A stretch of 64,000 nt of DNA from Sabethes cyaneus. Taxonomy: Eukaryota; Arthropoda; Insecta; Diptera; Culicidae. Below are positions 31,993 through 43,870 of this stretch, piece by piece. The notes under the pieces were generated by a model that worked only from the letters and a program-made list of their open reading frames with translations, was not told the origin of the DNA and made no database searches. Within the stretch, counting starts at the first letter, position 1; each line of letters starts with the position of its first letter. Position numbers and translations under genes: made by a program. Location: NCBI RefSeq assembly GCF_943734655.1, contig NC_071354.1:174440411-174504410 (forward strand), read 5' to 3'.

Positions 31993-34959
31993 GTGAGACG
32001 TTCGTGTCCACGGTTTTTATAAGGCTATATTTTCAATAAAAACCATGTTCATGACCTGCTCTAGGAAAGGCAGTTGATTGTTTCCCATATGCATGAGCTG
32101 GCAAAAATTAAATATCTGAAATACCGCTTTTCACGCTAGCAAAAATAGTTCATCTACAGTCTTTTTTATCTCTACGCGTTCGCTTGACTAACGATATGCA
32201 AATGTGCAGCCCTGCCACTAAGCCGGGGGGCACGCTAATTGAATAGTTCAACATCAATCAAAATTTACGGTATTCAATGCACAGCTACTCCCTTCAAAGT
32301 GGCATGTTTTTACGTGTACCGAACAGCGGATAGAAAAAGTCCTCGGTTCAATGTTCTTCTTCTTCCATAAGTGGAAGTCCCGACACCGAAGACCATTGAT
32401 GTATGTTCACTTGTTCAGAACAGATAGAACTCCATCGGCAAAGCGTGAACGACAAGATCGTGCGCTTTGTAGGTTACCCAAACAGTAACATTATGCGAAA
32501 CCCTTCAGGTGAAAATACATAGCTATAGGTATGCATCGGCGTTGGCGTTTCATCTCGCAGCTTCTGGTAGACAGGCCCAGTCCAGGCCAGACCAACGAAT
32601 GCTAATTATCACGCCAACCATGCATGATTAACGAAGCGAAGGTTTGAAGGCATTGTGACTACACGATTAGCAACCGCCGCCGCCGCTACAAACGAAAAAG
32701 ATGGTAGTTTCAGCTTTTTAACACCTTGTTGCTGCTGTTTTCCAGGAACATTCCCATCAATCTAAAGCATTACGTTGCTCTGGCTTTGTAACATATCATA
32801 TATCTTTTGCTATTTAGGTTAAGTGGTTTATCATTTCGAACAGCTTGAAAGTTAATAGTATAATATTTTAATTCCTTCAAATTGACACCTTCTGACATAG
32901 GCTGATTCATCCTGCTTGTATCCAATTCGTCGACATTTGTAGTTTTCATTCAATTAGCACGATTTGTTTTTTCTGCAATAATCATCAGGTAAATGAAAAC
33001 CAAACCATGAGGTCAATCGCTCTCCATAAAAAGCCACTGTCTGGGAATTTGGTCTGAACGACGACGCACGCGGTTGCTGCCGTTGAAGTCATCGCAGTTA
33101 TTTTCGCCGTTCCCCTTCTTCTACTTCTTCTCCTGCTGTTTATCCGGTCAGTTGTGCATATTTTTCGAAACGCAATGGTTTCACAACCGATGGTCATTCT
33201 AGTAAGTTGTGTTCATAGTGCTTTATTTGAGAGGATACGGACGTATTAAATTGCGCTACGCTCTCTAAGAGGGCTACTTGCTAGGATGCATGCGACGAAT
33301 ATTGCGGCATGGCCTTTCGTAGCTTGTGGTAAATGTGCAGGCTTATGTCGAAAAAAGACTGCGTATTTAACCGAAACAACTGGCAGGCCTGTAAGAATTG
33401 ACTGTAAACCGCAAAAGATACTAAAAAATTATGTTTGGTCGTCGTGTGAACGTCGTAAAAAAGTAAATATTTTTCGAAAATTTGAAAAATGAAATTAAAG
33501 ACTTGTCTATATATGCATAATTTAAAATGGTTCAAGGTTAAACTTGCAATATTTCAAAATATGGGGTCAGAATTTCGGATCGATCGGTGAAAATTGGCTA
33601 GATTTAAGTATAAATTGTCTGTTTAAACTGCTGGTTAGGTTTTTATACCAGTTTGAATTTAACGTTTTTATAAAACTCGTTATTGAAATCCGTGCACACC
33701 ATATTTCGAAATCTACTGGACCAAGCGTTTTGAAATTTTGTACAACACCAGAGACCGAATTGGTTGACATTTGCTGTATTTATTTACCAGTGTCATGAAT
33801 TCTGTAAGTCACTGTTTTTATATCTAAAAGGTCTATTTCTTGCGAGTTCAATCCGAATACGTACATGACAATGAGCTGTAGATTCCTTTACTTGCGGATA
33901 TAGGTTACATACATAAAATGTCGCGACATCTTTTCCCTGTTGTGACATTTTTCGTGACAGTTTTTAAATGAAAACCTTTTTTGCTTACACAGTTGTAGGT
34001 ATGATTACATTAACCGTTATGTTGCGCTTTTTGCTTACACAGTTGTAGGTATGAGTAACAAAAATTCCTTCGGTTTTCTGCACAGCCCGCTCAGGAAGCC
34101 AATGCTGTCAGTCTGTTAGAACGAGAATGCGCGTATAAGAAAATTAGACCACACGAGTGCGGGATTCGCTACACTGATATTTAGAGACATTTTACGTGTC
34201 CGAGACCCATTTAATCTACCTTAAGGGGAAACCGAAAGTGGCTCAAAGATGGCTGGATAAATGGCTACCGTTCGAAGCATGTATTGTTTTGCACCTTAAA
34301 AATGCATCTATATTGGCAGAGCACGCTTTCGCCACGGATTCAGTGCTTCCAGTGCTGTTATAATTTCCTAAAACTTGTCATTCCATTTATCGATCTGCTA
34401 TATATCAACAAACGCTCAGCAAAACATAAATGCTAATGGAAAATAAATTTAACTGATCATATCGATCATTACGTGTTCATAAAAGCGACCAATGTATAAT
34501 TTGGAATTAGTTAATAGATATTTTGTTGCGCACATATTTCATTGTACTAGCGGTTTCCGAAAAAGCAGCAACACAGTATCAAACTTTCGTCACATCAATG
34601 AGCTTTTAAAGAGCTTTCAACTTTCGCCGCATCGATAAGCTTAGAGTGATGTAAACAAACAAAACGGAAGCGCAGGAATCAAAAACTGGCCTCCGATGCA
34701 AACGGATTAATTAAACATCCTAGTGATCCTACGCATTATTCAGTTGCTGCTGTTAATCTTGATTGAATCGGAATGCCTTGATAAAGAAAACAAACCATAT
34801 TTCGGGATGTTTGTAGTCGATGGGGTTGGCTGCGGATCAGCTGTGTTTATGTTTGCAAGCTCCGCTATTTGACATATGTTACCAATACTAATGCAATATT
34901 CAAATAAACGTTTAGGTTTTTAACGAACACATGAGATGTACAGTACAGTGTTTGTCGCA
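31993..34959. other. Unassigned stretch
   Basis: No coding sequence recognised. A patch at 32560-32700 has several homeodomain-type core sites (CTAATTATC, CATGCATGATTAACG) and a CCGCCGCCGCCG run. A 29-bp word is repeated 50 bp apart at 33977-34055. ORFs at 33286-33798 are AT-rich and unfamiliar. Confidence 0.35.
33977..34055. repeat. Short direct repeat, two units 50 bp apart
   Basis: TTTTTTGCTTACACAGTTGT plus AGGTATGA occurs at about 33977-34004 and again at about 34027-34055, nearly identical. Probably a local duplication. Confidence 0.8.
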
Positions 34960-35990
34960 CTAACACAATAACGTTAGCCACTTTCGGTATCGCCTTAAAA
35001 AATTGGCTTTGGCTCGTTGTAAGTTATAACCGAATGCAGTCCGGTGAAACCGTGTTTGCAGGAATCCCGTGCAGCGCCATGGTCGTCGTAATGCTCGGAA
35101 ATTGAGCACGAATACTAGTGTTGAAGATTCAACTTCGCCATTGATAACTTTGACTACAAATAATGCCTGTTGCATTTTACGTCACCGTTCCAGTGTATTA
35201 AGTTCAAATGAACGCCATTTATCTGCGTAAGGAGGCAGTTTATCCGAATGGTGCCATGGAAGGTGTCGCAAAGCAAGTCTGATAAATGTCCGTTGCACGC
35301 GTTTAATCCGTATGTTGCAAGTTAGCTGCTTAAGGAACCATACCAAACTACAATTCTCGAACAGCGGGCGAACTAGGGCACAGTATAGTGATTTTAGTCA
35401 GGGGAGGTCCTCAAAATTTTGTACAATCTTAAAGATGAATCGAGGCTGCCAAGAAGCAAAATGGGTTTTTAATGCAATAAAAACTCATTAGCTCGCATTT
35501 AGCAATGCTCGCAATGAGTCAGTTCAGTTTGCACCATTCACCAAACATATGGAGCAATTCTTCTAAGCAGCTCCAGTCGTCTATATTTTGTATTGGAGCA
35601 AACAATTTCAGGTCCTCTGTTGGTCCTCTGTTGTTACCATGAACTCCATACTTATTAGTGAACGCCGATGAAACACTGGATCCGGGATTTACACGCAGTA
35701 CTCTACTAGTGAGGTATGAGTTCAGCCATTCGACCATTTGTCGAAAAGCACCAAATCGAGATAGTTTTCGTAAGAGTATACTATGGTCAATTCGATCAAA
35801 TGCCGCTTTAAAATTTGTTTAAGTAAAAAAATGAAAAGTATTTGACAGCACTGCCGCTGAAGAACTAACACTTTTTCTAAACAAAAACCTCTTTTCTTTA
35901 AAAAATGAGGTGCTCCTATTAATCGTGGGGAGCCAGCCGGCACCAAATTTGGGAATTTCACTTTCTGACCAAAAATGAACAATCTGACCT
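34960..35990 (-). mobile_element. Jockey-type LINE, RT to ORF2 end (degenerate), minus strand
   Basis: From about 35820 downwards the minus strand gives FDRIDHSILLRKLSRFGAF-like sequence and VEWLNSYLTSRVLRVNPGSS. Next come AFTNKYGVHG, where GVPQG would be expected but is partly deleted, and TEDLKLFAPIQNIDDWSC with the catalytic YADDLK box altered to TEDLK. The C-terminal block MQQALFVVKVINGEVESS and FRALRRPWRCTGFLQTRFHR lies at 35175-34990. Stops and frameshifts separate the blocks. Dead copy. Confidence 0.8.
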
Positions 35991-36500
35991 GAAATCTGAA
36001 ATTTGGTTCAAATCCGTCAAGGTCGATTACACGGGTCTCGGATATCCCGTGTGGAATGACCCTAATACATAACTTTTAGATTTCAAATTTACAGTAATTT
36101 GAAATGGCTGGGCATAAGAAAAAAGTTTTTATAACGAAATTTGTTCAAAATAATGCGAAGAATTTGATTTTGTTTCAGTTTTACCAAGAAAATGTAAAAT
36201 TTTGATGTTTGAAACAATTGCCACCATTCAGTTTTAGAAAGAAAAAGTCAAAAAGAATGTCCATGAATAGCTCATCACCAAATTTATGGGCATAATTTAA
36301 GTTATCTAAAAAAGGGGCAAATCTTTGGGGACATGTTTTGAGAATATACACATGATTTTGTAGTCTTTTCTTTCAGTGTATTTTTTCTAAAACCACACGT
36401 CATTTCCTACAACTTTTTTTGACGTCATTTTAATCTCAAATAAGTTTTCAGGATATATTTTGAAAAAAAGTACACTGAAGTCGCTTTTATGCGCTTTATC
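35991..36500. other. Unassigned AT-rich stretch
   Basis: No gene or family recognised. Confidence 0.4.
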
Positions 36501-36504
36501 CCCT

Positions 36505-36705
36505 CCAAGCTGGCCTCGAGGTACGATCATATGAATCTCGTCTAGGAGAAGCTGTTAGAGTCCATAGGATCGTTGCACTAGCCCTGCAATTGTCCTGTAC
36601 TCTACCAGCTGGCTGCGAAGTATGTCGTATGAAACTAAAAGGTAAGATTTCGATAACCGAATGTAGCAACTAGGCTGTGCTTTGCTATATACGCGAATTT
36701 CGATT
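36505..36705 (+). mobile_element. SINE-A copy, plus strand
   Basis: A near-complete order of blocks: CAAGCTGGCCTCGAGGTACG (A-box region), a gap where the anticodon arm is deleted (ATATGAATCTCG), then GCTGTTAGAGTCCATAGGATC. After that come CAATTGTCCTGTACTCTACC, AGCTGGCTGCGAAGTATGTCG, GGTAAGATTTCGATAACCG and the TAGGCTGTGCTTTGC tail. Matches 61811-62037 throughout. No clear duplication of the target. Confidence 0.85.
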
Positions 36706-37045
36706 TCGAAAAACTACAAGGTATACAGCCCTAAGGATTGTACGAAAGGGTGACGTAGGACTATATCAGATCATCAGATCAAAGACTAATGTAAACTACA
36801 TTTCTGGCATATGTATGTTTATAAGAATCTGAGAGCGCCACTGTTTAAGTGAATGTTTAAAAGAGAAGAACGAAATATTCAGATTCAGTTCTTCAATTCT
36901 TAATGCAATGCAATGGTGGCTTTGAAAATACGTGGACGGTGATTCATAAGTACAACGCCTGCAACCTTTGAGACATAGAAATTTGTTTTAAAAATTACTT
37001 GAGTGCATCATAAAGGTTGAAATGGTAATGAATGGCCAATTCTTG

Positions 37046-37770
37046 TTTTATTTGTATGAGAGTCCTTATCCTCCTACCACAGGGTGAGGGGCTCAAACCA
37101 TCATAAAGTAAATAAATTCAAAATAAATTCATGCCTCCAAAAACCCCACATGCCAAATTTGATAGCATTTGCTTGATTAGTTCTCGAGTTATGAAGAAAT
37201 TTTTATTTAATTTGTAAGGGATCTGCCTTTCTTAAAGAAAGCAAAGGTGCTAATCCGCCATAGAAAAAATCCCCCCCCCCCTTGTTAAAAGACGGATAGG
37301 TCTCATTATATCGAAGAAAAAATTCCAGCCTTCTAAAACCCCCACATGCCAAATTTGGTTCCTTTTGCTTGATTAGTTCTCGAGTTTTGAAGAAATTTGT
37401 ATATTATTTGTATGGGAGCCTCCCCTCCTAAAGAGAGGAGGGGTCTCAATTTACCATAGAAAAAATTCTTGCCTTCTGAAACCCCTATATTCCAAATTTG
37501 GTTCCATTTGCTTGATTAGTTCTAGAGTTTTGAGGAAATTTCTATTTCATTTGTACGGGAACCCCCCCCCCCCTCTTAGAAGGGAAAGGGTCTCAGTACA
37601 CCGTAGAAAAAAAATCCTGCCTTCTGAAACCCCCACATACCAAATTTGGTTCTATTTACTTGATTAGTTTTCGTGTTTTGAGGAACCTTGTGTTTCATTT
37701 GTAAAGGAGCCCCCCCCCTCTTACGCTCCCCTTAAAATTGCTCTCTTACCCCCCCCCCCCCCCCCTATAA
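37046..37770. repeat. Satellite-like tandem array, 4-5 units of about 145-195 bp
   Basis: Each unit contains GCCTTCTGAAACCCC, CCAAATTTGGTTCCATTTGC, TTGATTAGTTCTCGAGTTTT, GAAATTT...TTTGTATGGGAGCC, a C-run and a GGTCTCA block. The GCCTTCT/GCCTCCA anchor falls at 37133, 37328, 37471 and 37619 (spacings 195, 143, 148). Poly-C runs of 9-18 occur in most units (37271, 37562, 37710, 37749), so copy number and C-length may be unreliable in assemblies. Noncoding. Confidence 0.85.
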
Positions 37771-37974
37771 AATTGCTGGTCATTTTATATATCCAACGAC
37801 ATATAAATTGTTCAGTTTTGTTCAGTAGTTTAGTAGTTATTAACATTTAAAATTTTTCGTTCAAACGTTACACTTCTATTTTCGTTTTCACAAAGTGCTA
37901 TCCAGTCCCAGTATAGTAAACAAAGACGTAGTCCTACATCAAAAAAAGTCCTGACGAAATAAATCAGAAAATAA

Positions 37975-38206
37975 ACCAATGAATCACGAGCTACATGCAC
38001 TGCTTCGAGAAATTCCAATCGTACACCAGGCAAAAATTTGGAGACTACGGTGGACCGGCCACGTCGCAAGGATGCCGGACGACTGTGCGGTGAAATGCGC
38101 TCCCTTCAAGAACCCCATCGGCCCCAGGAATAGAGGGGCTCAACGTGCTAGATGGTTCGACCAGGTTGAAGCTGACTTGCGTTTGCTTTACCGCACCGTA
38201 GTCTAA
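37975..38206 (+). mobile_element. RTE/CR1-like LINE, C-terminal tail
   Basis: One open frame reads MNHELHALLREIPIVHQAK, LRWTGHVARMPDDC, then RNRGAQRARWFDQVEADLR. This is the typical end of ORF2 of the LINE family also present at 12540 and 59715. There is no upstream RT in place, so it is a 5'-truncated insertion. The 75-codon frame is intact but is a remnant, not a gene. Confidence 0.8.
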
Positions 38207-38219
38207 TAGACACGAAGAA

Positions 38220-38252
38220 CAAAAAATGTCATCACTCGCATGACATTTTTTC
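38220..38252. repeat. Small hairpin at LINE 3' end
   Basis: AAAAAATGTCAT, a 7-nt loop (CACTCGC), then ATGACATTTTTT. It lies about 15 nt past the stop of the LINE fragment at 37975-38206, so it could belong to its 3' UTR or be a tiny foldback. Confidence 0.7.
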
Positions 38253-39717
38253 TCGGTGCGTGTATGATAGAAATATGTCACATGACTGGTCTACATGACG
38301 CGTCTATAAATTTATGTCATCAATAAGTACATTTTAAGAACCCTGTACACCTGGTGCACGACCCTTCTTCACATTCTGACATCTGGTAATGTCTTAAAGC
38401 GATTAATGTTAAAATCAACAAATTTTGCATGCATCTGTTTGACTGGCAATGAATGTCATGACTGTCCAAGTATTAATGTTATATGAGTAGAATTATGTTT
38501 CAGTAAAAATATCATCAAATAAAAAAATGAATAGTCACTATCGACGAATTCAGAAAGAGAAATGACGATCCTACCAAAAAAAACTTCAGTATAATCTTAG
38601 GGCAACTATTTTTTCCGAAAGTGTGTAATAAAAATTGCTCTGCCAATAACTTATCAATAGCAGCTGTCTGAATTTAGATGTATCTTATCATGCAATATTC
38701 GCAGGTATAAATTCAGGGGTGACATTGCGATTCTCGTTTCGAGTGATTTTGGTTCGTTTCGACCACGTTAAACGTAAGGCAAAAATTTAAGTGAATAGAG
38801 TTTTCATCATCTCTGACTATTTCTACAGTGTCAATATTCATCAGTTTAGTTCATCAAAAAAAATTGTTTCTTTATTGTTATTCATATCCTTTTAGAAAAA
38901 AGTGTAACATGCGGGAATAGCTCATAATCGGTCGGTTTATACCCCGGGAAATGTTTTCCTAGCACAAAGTACGATCAGTAGAAACCTTGAACGCAATACA
39001 AATCACACTACTTCCAAAATCTGAGAAAGGGTGTTAATAGGGGATTCGGAAGGCTATCATAACGTCAGCCGTTCCTAACTATACAAAGTCCGTCATTTCA
39101 AACCCGTTGTTGAGGTGAATCCGATTCCAATATCATAGCCTCCGGCTCTGTCAGTGAGGACGCTAGTTGAATGGCAATTAAGCTGTGTGAAATCGGTTGG
39201 CAATTCCCAACGCAGCCATCAATGAGAGTCGCGGATGCTTTCCGCATAGAAACAGTCGGAGTGCGTACTTCTGGCGATAAATATTGGTCAATTAGAGTGC
39301 TCTTGGCACTACTGTCGAAAAATTGCCGTCTCGGTCTCGTGCTCTCATTTATAACCGCTGGATGATTGATGTTTTTGCTTGTACGCTATTAATCGCGGTT
39401 TTATGATTCGTTAGAAACACTTGAGGACGCATAAAAAACGCGCTTGGAGGTTTGTGTTTTTTATGAAACTTTTTCATTATTACTGTGTATGTACAATTTT
39501 GCACTGTGGTTGCAGTTAAAATCGTCTGAATGCATTAGCATAAACTTTAAACCAAAGAGGTTAAAATTTCGAAATGAAATGGAACAATGATCGGTTTTCG
39601 CTTTTGATCTTTCAAGCTATCATCACACATTTCGGTATTTACTAACGAGCTGACTTACGTGGGAATTTCATGACCCTACACTGTGTGCTTGCTAATATAA
39701 AATCTTCCCATAATTTG
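38253..39717. other. Unassigned stretch
   Basis: No gene or repeat family recognised. The small ORF at 39171-39365 has no domain I know. Confidence 0.35.
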
Positions 39718-39875
39718 AAAATCAGTAGTCCAGGGGTCAGTCCCGGCGTAGTGGTTAGCATTCACGCCTCTCACGCCGAGGACCCGGGTTCAAACCCCAA
39801 CCCCGCAGAAGTCACGAATGACCCAAAACTGGTTAAAGTGACTATAATCTAAACAAAAAAAAAATCAGTAGTCCA
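39718..39875 (+). mobile_element. SINE-E (tRNA-Glu-like SINE) with target-site duplication, plus strand
   Basis: The duplication AAAATCAGTAGTCCA stands at 39718-39732 and 39861-39875; its leading As overlap the A-tail, leaving at least 12 certain bases. Between them, the head has a Glu-tRNA-like A box (GTAGTGGTTAGCATTC), the loop CTCTCAC as in tRNA-Glu(CTC), and the B box GGGTTCAAACCCC. A short body follows (GAAGTCACGAATGACCC, GGTTAAAGTGACTATAATC) and then an A-rich tail. About 130 bp; no coding. A second copy lies at 61074-61184. Pol III transcription and LINE-driven retroposition are inferred from this structure. Confidence 0.9.
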
Positions 39876-42253
39876 AGATTGGCTCATCACTGATTTACTT
39901 ATTTGCCGCGAATAGGAAACTTGTTCCACAAGGCACCAATCTTGAGTCTTTACTATTTTTATTGCGTTGCATTGATTGTATTATACATTTTTCTTTGTAT
40001 TGAAATATTCTTATTGCATGAAAAACTGTTAAACTGGTGATTTATAGATCTTGGATTGCATTTTGACATATTTTGCCATTTTTTTGTTTTTAAGAATGCA
40101 AACAATTGGGTCCTAAAATTTTACAATGTACAATGTTACTCAAAAATTTATGATAGCTTTGAACTTGGATTAGGTCTTGGACCATATTGGATTCCAGTCT
40201 GCTCGTAAAAACTAAATTACTATCTATTACTATTGTATTCAAAACGGGGAAAATTTATTTGCTAACCCATTGAATTTTATAAATATGTATAAATTTCAAA
40301 CATTAAAAAAATAAACAAAGCACATTCTCCCCACTGCCTTTAATGTACCATCATTTTTTACAAAATTCCGTTTTTTATATCAATTATATAACAATCAATT
40401 ATCAATCAATCAATCAAGTATATAACAAATGAAAGTATAATCACAGATTTTTTCATTATAATTTGCTATTTAGCTCGAAATTCAAGTACAATCTTGAAAT
40501 TATTACAAAAATTTATGCTAGAGATATAAAATTTGATAAAACTGGATAAACTATGAGAGATCACTATTGTTCGGGTATGGTTAATTCCGGAAGTTTTGAT
40601 TAAAATTGAAAAATCATTATAGCCAATTCTGATGATTGCAATTTTGCAATTTTATAGGTTTAATAGGCTACAAACCATTCCATGTATGAAGCAATAATTT
40701 TGTATCATAACTATAACAGTAACAACTCGCCACATAATAATTAAAAATATGTTTGTCGAACATTTTGTCTTACGACAACTTTTCTCCCCCAGCATCGCAT
40801 AACAAATGAGGCAGAAAACAGTGTCACTGTAAATTTCAATTTCAATAAATCAAACTTTATATGCAACTTCGGGGTGTAGTGACAGCTGCAATAAGCGCTA
40901 CATAGCAGATTGGTACCCCCCTTACATTATTATTGGGCGATGCCGAATCGATATCTTATTTTTAAATCGATTTTAACGGCTTAGCTTTCTGAAATGTTTG
41001 TTTATTTTAATACTCTCCGATTCAAAATTTATGCTAAGTACAAAATTTTCCTTATAAATCAAAGTAATGCATTATATTATGTAGGTAATCATGTTCGAGT
41101 CTTGATTGCAAAGAACATAAAAAACAAAGCCGAATTTTGTTTTTTTTTTTCAGACATAAAACATTACGTATTTTTCGCGCCCCTAACCATATCGTAATGC
41201 AAATGATGTTTTCCACAAACATCACGGTTGATATCGATTTTTCCGAAGCGCAACACATCGATTTGCCAGAGAACTTTCCCAATACTTACTTACGCGCCGA
41301 AAAATACCACAATTATGGGTAAACGTTCGAGCGGCATTTTTTTTTATTTTTTGTATCCAACTGCGACGGTCACGCGGTTTGGACTATTTATTGACAACCG
41401 GGAATTAACGAGTTTGCCCAGCTATCGAAGTGAAAAAGGGTAACACAAATGGGGTAGAGAATGGGAAGGAATGTATTATTATTATTGCTCTCTTTATGCG
41501 GCATCGTGAATGTTGCAATGCTGCGCTGCTGTGGGTGGGTTTTCCGCAGCTTCAGGGCACACTCACGTATACAGTTACGCATGACCAGTTGTTAGGCCGG
41601 CTGTTAAAAATACTGTAATCGCTTTCGCATATTAAGTTAGTCATTCAAAGACATTTATGAATTTATGCAGCTCATTATTTTTTCATTAAATTTTTCACAG
41701 TATGAGCAGTATGTTAGTCGTAAAGATAATTAATCTTTAAAAAAATGGTACTCAGAGTGCATGTTACCCGTCTATGCATCGGCTGCTTCAACTAGTTGCA
41801 GTGTTAAAATAGTTGAAATTAAAAAGACATCAACAATGTACCTACTGTGTTACAAGGACAAAAGCGCGAGAAGGGGAGTCAACTAATCACGAAGTCACTG
41901 CCAAATGTTGCTGTTTCCATTCAGAGTTGAATGGCGTTTGAATTAATTCAAACTTGCCGCCTTGTTTTCAGACCCTAAGCCAGTGACAAAAAAGCATGTC
42001 GGTCGGCGTTTGCATATTCTATGTAGTAATTCATTCGGAGTCAATTCGCAAATGTTTTCCTCTATCATGTTGGTCAAGACTGCGCCAGTACTATTCTTAA
42101 TACCATGACTATTGATCGCTTTTTAATGTTTTTAATTTACCATTATTCCTGTATAATTATTCTATGACGGAGTTGGTCCGCATAATGAAAGCAACATGTA
42201 CCGTCACTGAAAATTAATTATATTTTTCCGTTTTTCTCGTTCTTAATTCACAG
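39876..42253. other. Unassigned stretch upstream of the nmo exon
   Basis: Very AT-rich, especially 40000-40900, with an ATCAATCAATCA-type microsatellite near 40400. A pyrimidine run plus CAG at 41138-41152 resembles an acceptor but has no convincing exon behind it. I looked here for the missing glycine-loop exon of nmo and did not find it. Confidence 0.4.
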
Positions 42254-42383
42254 GGCTGTCACAGATCCTCGTGACGGACGGCGAGTCGCACTGAAGAAAC
42301 TGCCAAACGTGTTCCAGTCGCTGGTGTCATCAAAACGTGTTTTCCGAGAGCTAAAGATGCTCTGCTTCTTCAAGCATGAGAAC
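42254..42383 (+). CDS. nmo: nemo / Nemo-like kinase, internal coding exon (kinase N-lobe)
   Basis: Codes for 43 residues of a proline-directed Ser/Thr kinase of the NLK family, which in animals regulates Wnt, Notch and other pathways by phosphorylating transcription factors. The exon begins with the last base of the Trp codon of the family's GVVW motif (phase 2). It then reads AVTDPRDGRRVALKKLPNV: the VALKK lysine is the ATP-anchoring catalytic Lys. Further on, SSKRVFRELKMLCFFKHEN holds the alpha-C Glu (FRELK). Splice sites are clean: TTAATTCACAG before 42254 and AACGTAAGTA at the 3' end, which finishes in phase 0 after Asn. No stop or frameshift; residues agree almost completely with animal NLK as I know it. 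The next exon is at 58481. The preceding glycine-loop exon was not found in this window. Confidence 0.95.
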
Positions 42384-42974
42384 GTAAGTATAAAAATTAT
42401 ATCGCTTCTGCTTATAATGGTTACGCTGCGTACATATAGCCGTTGTTTGTTTGCTTTAGTCACAGTGCATTTGTAGCGTAAACTTCGCACCGACTCTATC
42501 GGGAGTAATTACTAATAGTTGTGTAATTACCGGTGCAGGGGTTCTTGCTGGGTTCTTGGTGCATCCGCAGTCTAGCGAATTTATCCCCCCACGGGTCGGC
42601 GTGTGTTATTTATTAGCTTCCAAGTATTAGTAATCAAGTCACATGAGAAGATCCTGGTTTTTATGTTATTTATTTAGAATTAAGATTGTTTTCCCTTCAA
42701 AACATCATTACGACGTTCCATTAAGGGGGGTATAGCAGTTTTAACTTTTAATTTTTTTTATTCATTTCTAATATTTTTTCGTGACAACGCGAAAGATGAA
42801 TTGATTCGAGTTTGTTGCACTATCATTAAAAATTATGTTTTTATATGGAAACTTTTTGCCCCCTCGCCTACGGCTCTTTGAAGTTGATTCAACTTTATGC
42901 TTTGTCTTGACTTATAATGAAGTCAGGCATTTTTTTTATAACGGTAGTCTTTCCAATAGAACGAGATCGTTTAA

Positions 42975-43150
42975 ACAAAACAAAGTTTTGGCGCTACATT
43001 CCGCTTTCGGAACTTGACCTTCTATTTGTATTCGACAGACTTCGAGGAGAATTGCGGGGTTACTGTTATGATCCTATTGACTATTATAGCGTCTCCCAGT
43101 CGAGATTCGAACATAGACCAGCGTCGTACGTCGAGGTCAACTGGGGGTCA
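42975..43150 (-). mobile_element. SINE-A copy with tRNA-like head, minus strand
   Basis: On the minus strand it starts CCAGTTGACCTCGACGTACG with GACGCTGGTCTATGTTCGAATCTCGACTGG; the anticodon arm is shortened but the B-box core GTTCGAATC is intact. The body follows (GTCAATAGGATCATAACAG, GCAATTCTCCTCG, GTCTGTCGAATACAAATAGAAGG, GGAATGTAGCGCC) and the tail TTTGTTTTGTTT. It sits 590 bp inside the nmo intron. The plus ORFs across it are shadows. Confidence 0.85.
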
Positions 43151-43324
43151 TTTCTATTGCGGAAAAAGCACCTAAAAATAGATTCTGCTCAATAACTTTG
43201 CACTCGATTTTTTATTGCTTTCAAATGTTGCTTTCAGTTATTTAGTATGTTACAATACACATTTTCTCTGAAGACCGTTTATCGCTAGGAAAAATATTTA
43301 ATGAGCTATGAAATAGAGTGTTGA

Positions 43325-43870
43325 TCCACACCAACACACTGCTGTTCGGTAGAAACCAGTAGACATCAATTAAGAAAATCGCTATCAAAAGTGGTCTTAA
43401 ATTACTTCCTTGAGGAACCCCGCATTGGGGACTGATTGTTGTTGATTCAGCCTATCCTATCTTTATGTATAGCAGTCGCTATGTCAAGTAAGATTTCAGC
43501 CATTCACAAAGTCTATCCGAAAAGCCAAGACGTAAAAATTTGATTTCATGATTCACTGTGTCAACAGCAGCTTTGATATCCGTAGATATAGCGTCAATTT
43601 GTACACCATCATCCATCTTGCTGATACAGAAGCAAGTAAAATCACAGCGGTTCGATTCAACAGAACGCTTGTCGAAAAATCCGGGTTGAGATGGCGTAAT
43701 GTAGCGTTTGCGTGCTTTAAAAATCACTTTGCTCAGTATGATCTCTATGCATTTCGACTCAGGTAACAGCGCAGTTATCCCACAATACTTGGCAATATCC
43801 ATTTTGTATCCTTTTTTGTATACTGGCGTTATACATGAGCATTTCTGTCCGACGTTGTAGTGAAAGATTG
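43325..43870 (-). mobile_element. Jockey-type LINE, RT fragment (degenerate), minus strand
   Basis: The minus ORF from 43835 down reads TPVYKKGYKMDIAKYCGITA, with SKCIEIILSKVIFKARKRYI, then QPGFFDKRSVESNRCDFTC, ISKMDDGVQIDAISTDIKAA and DTVNHEI, ending in LGFSDRLCEWLKSYLT and a stop. Past a gap comes GVPQGSNLRPLLIAIFLIDV at 43420-43350. These are RT blocks of a Jockey element in order, up to just before the YADD box. Truncated at both ends. Confidence 0.85.

Noticed and set aside
37046..37770. CRISPR-like array because of regular repeats
   Set aside because: Units are diverged, about 145-195 bp, with poly-C runs and no distinct spacers. This is eukaryotic tandem repeat DNA.
41137..41322. An exon after the T-run/CAG at 41138-41152
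   Set aside because: No donor in a sensible place, unfamiliar peptide, and the opposite strand is also open. It does not carry the missing nmo glycine loop.
3139..42383. Joining the exon-like segment at 3139-3317 directly to the nmo exon at 42254
   Set aside because: The segment is open only in a frame ending in phase 0, whereas the nmo exon needs a phase-2 partner ending ...TG. The phase-2 frame has a stop at 3259-3261, and no glycine-loop motif is encoded.
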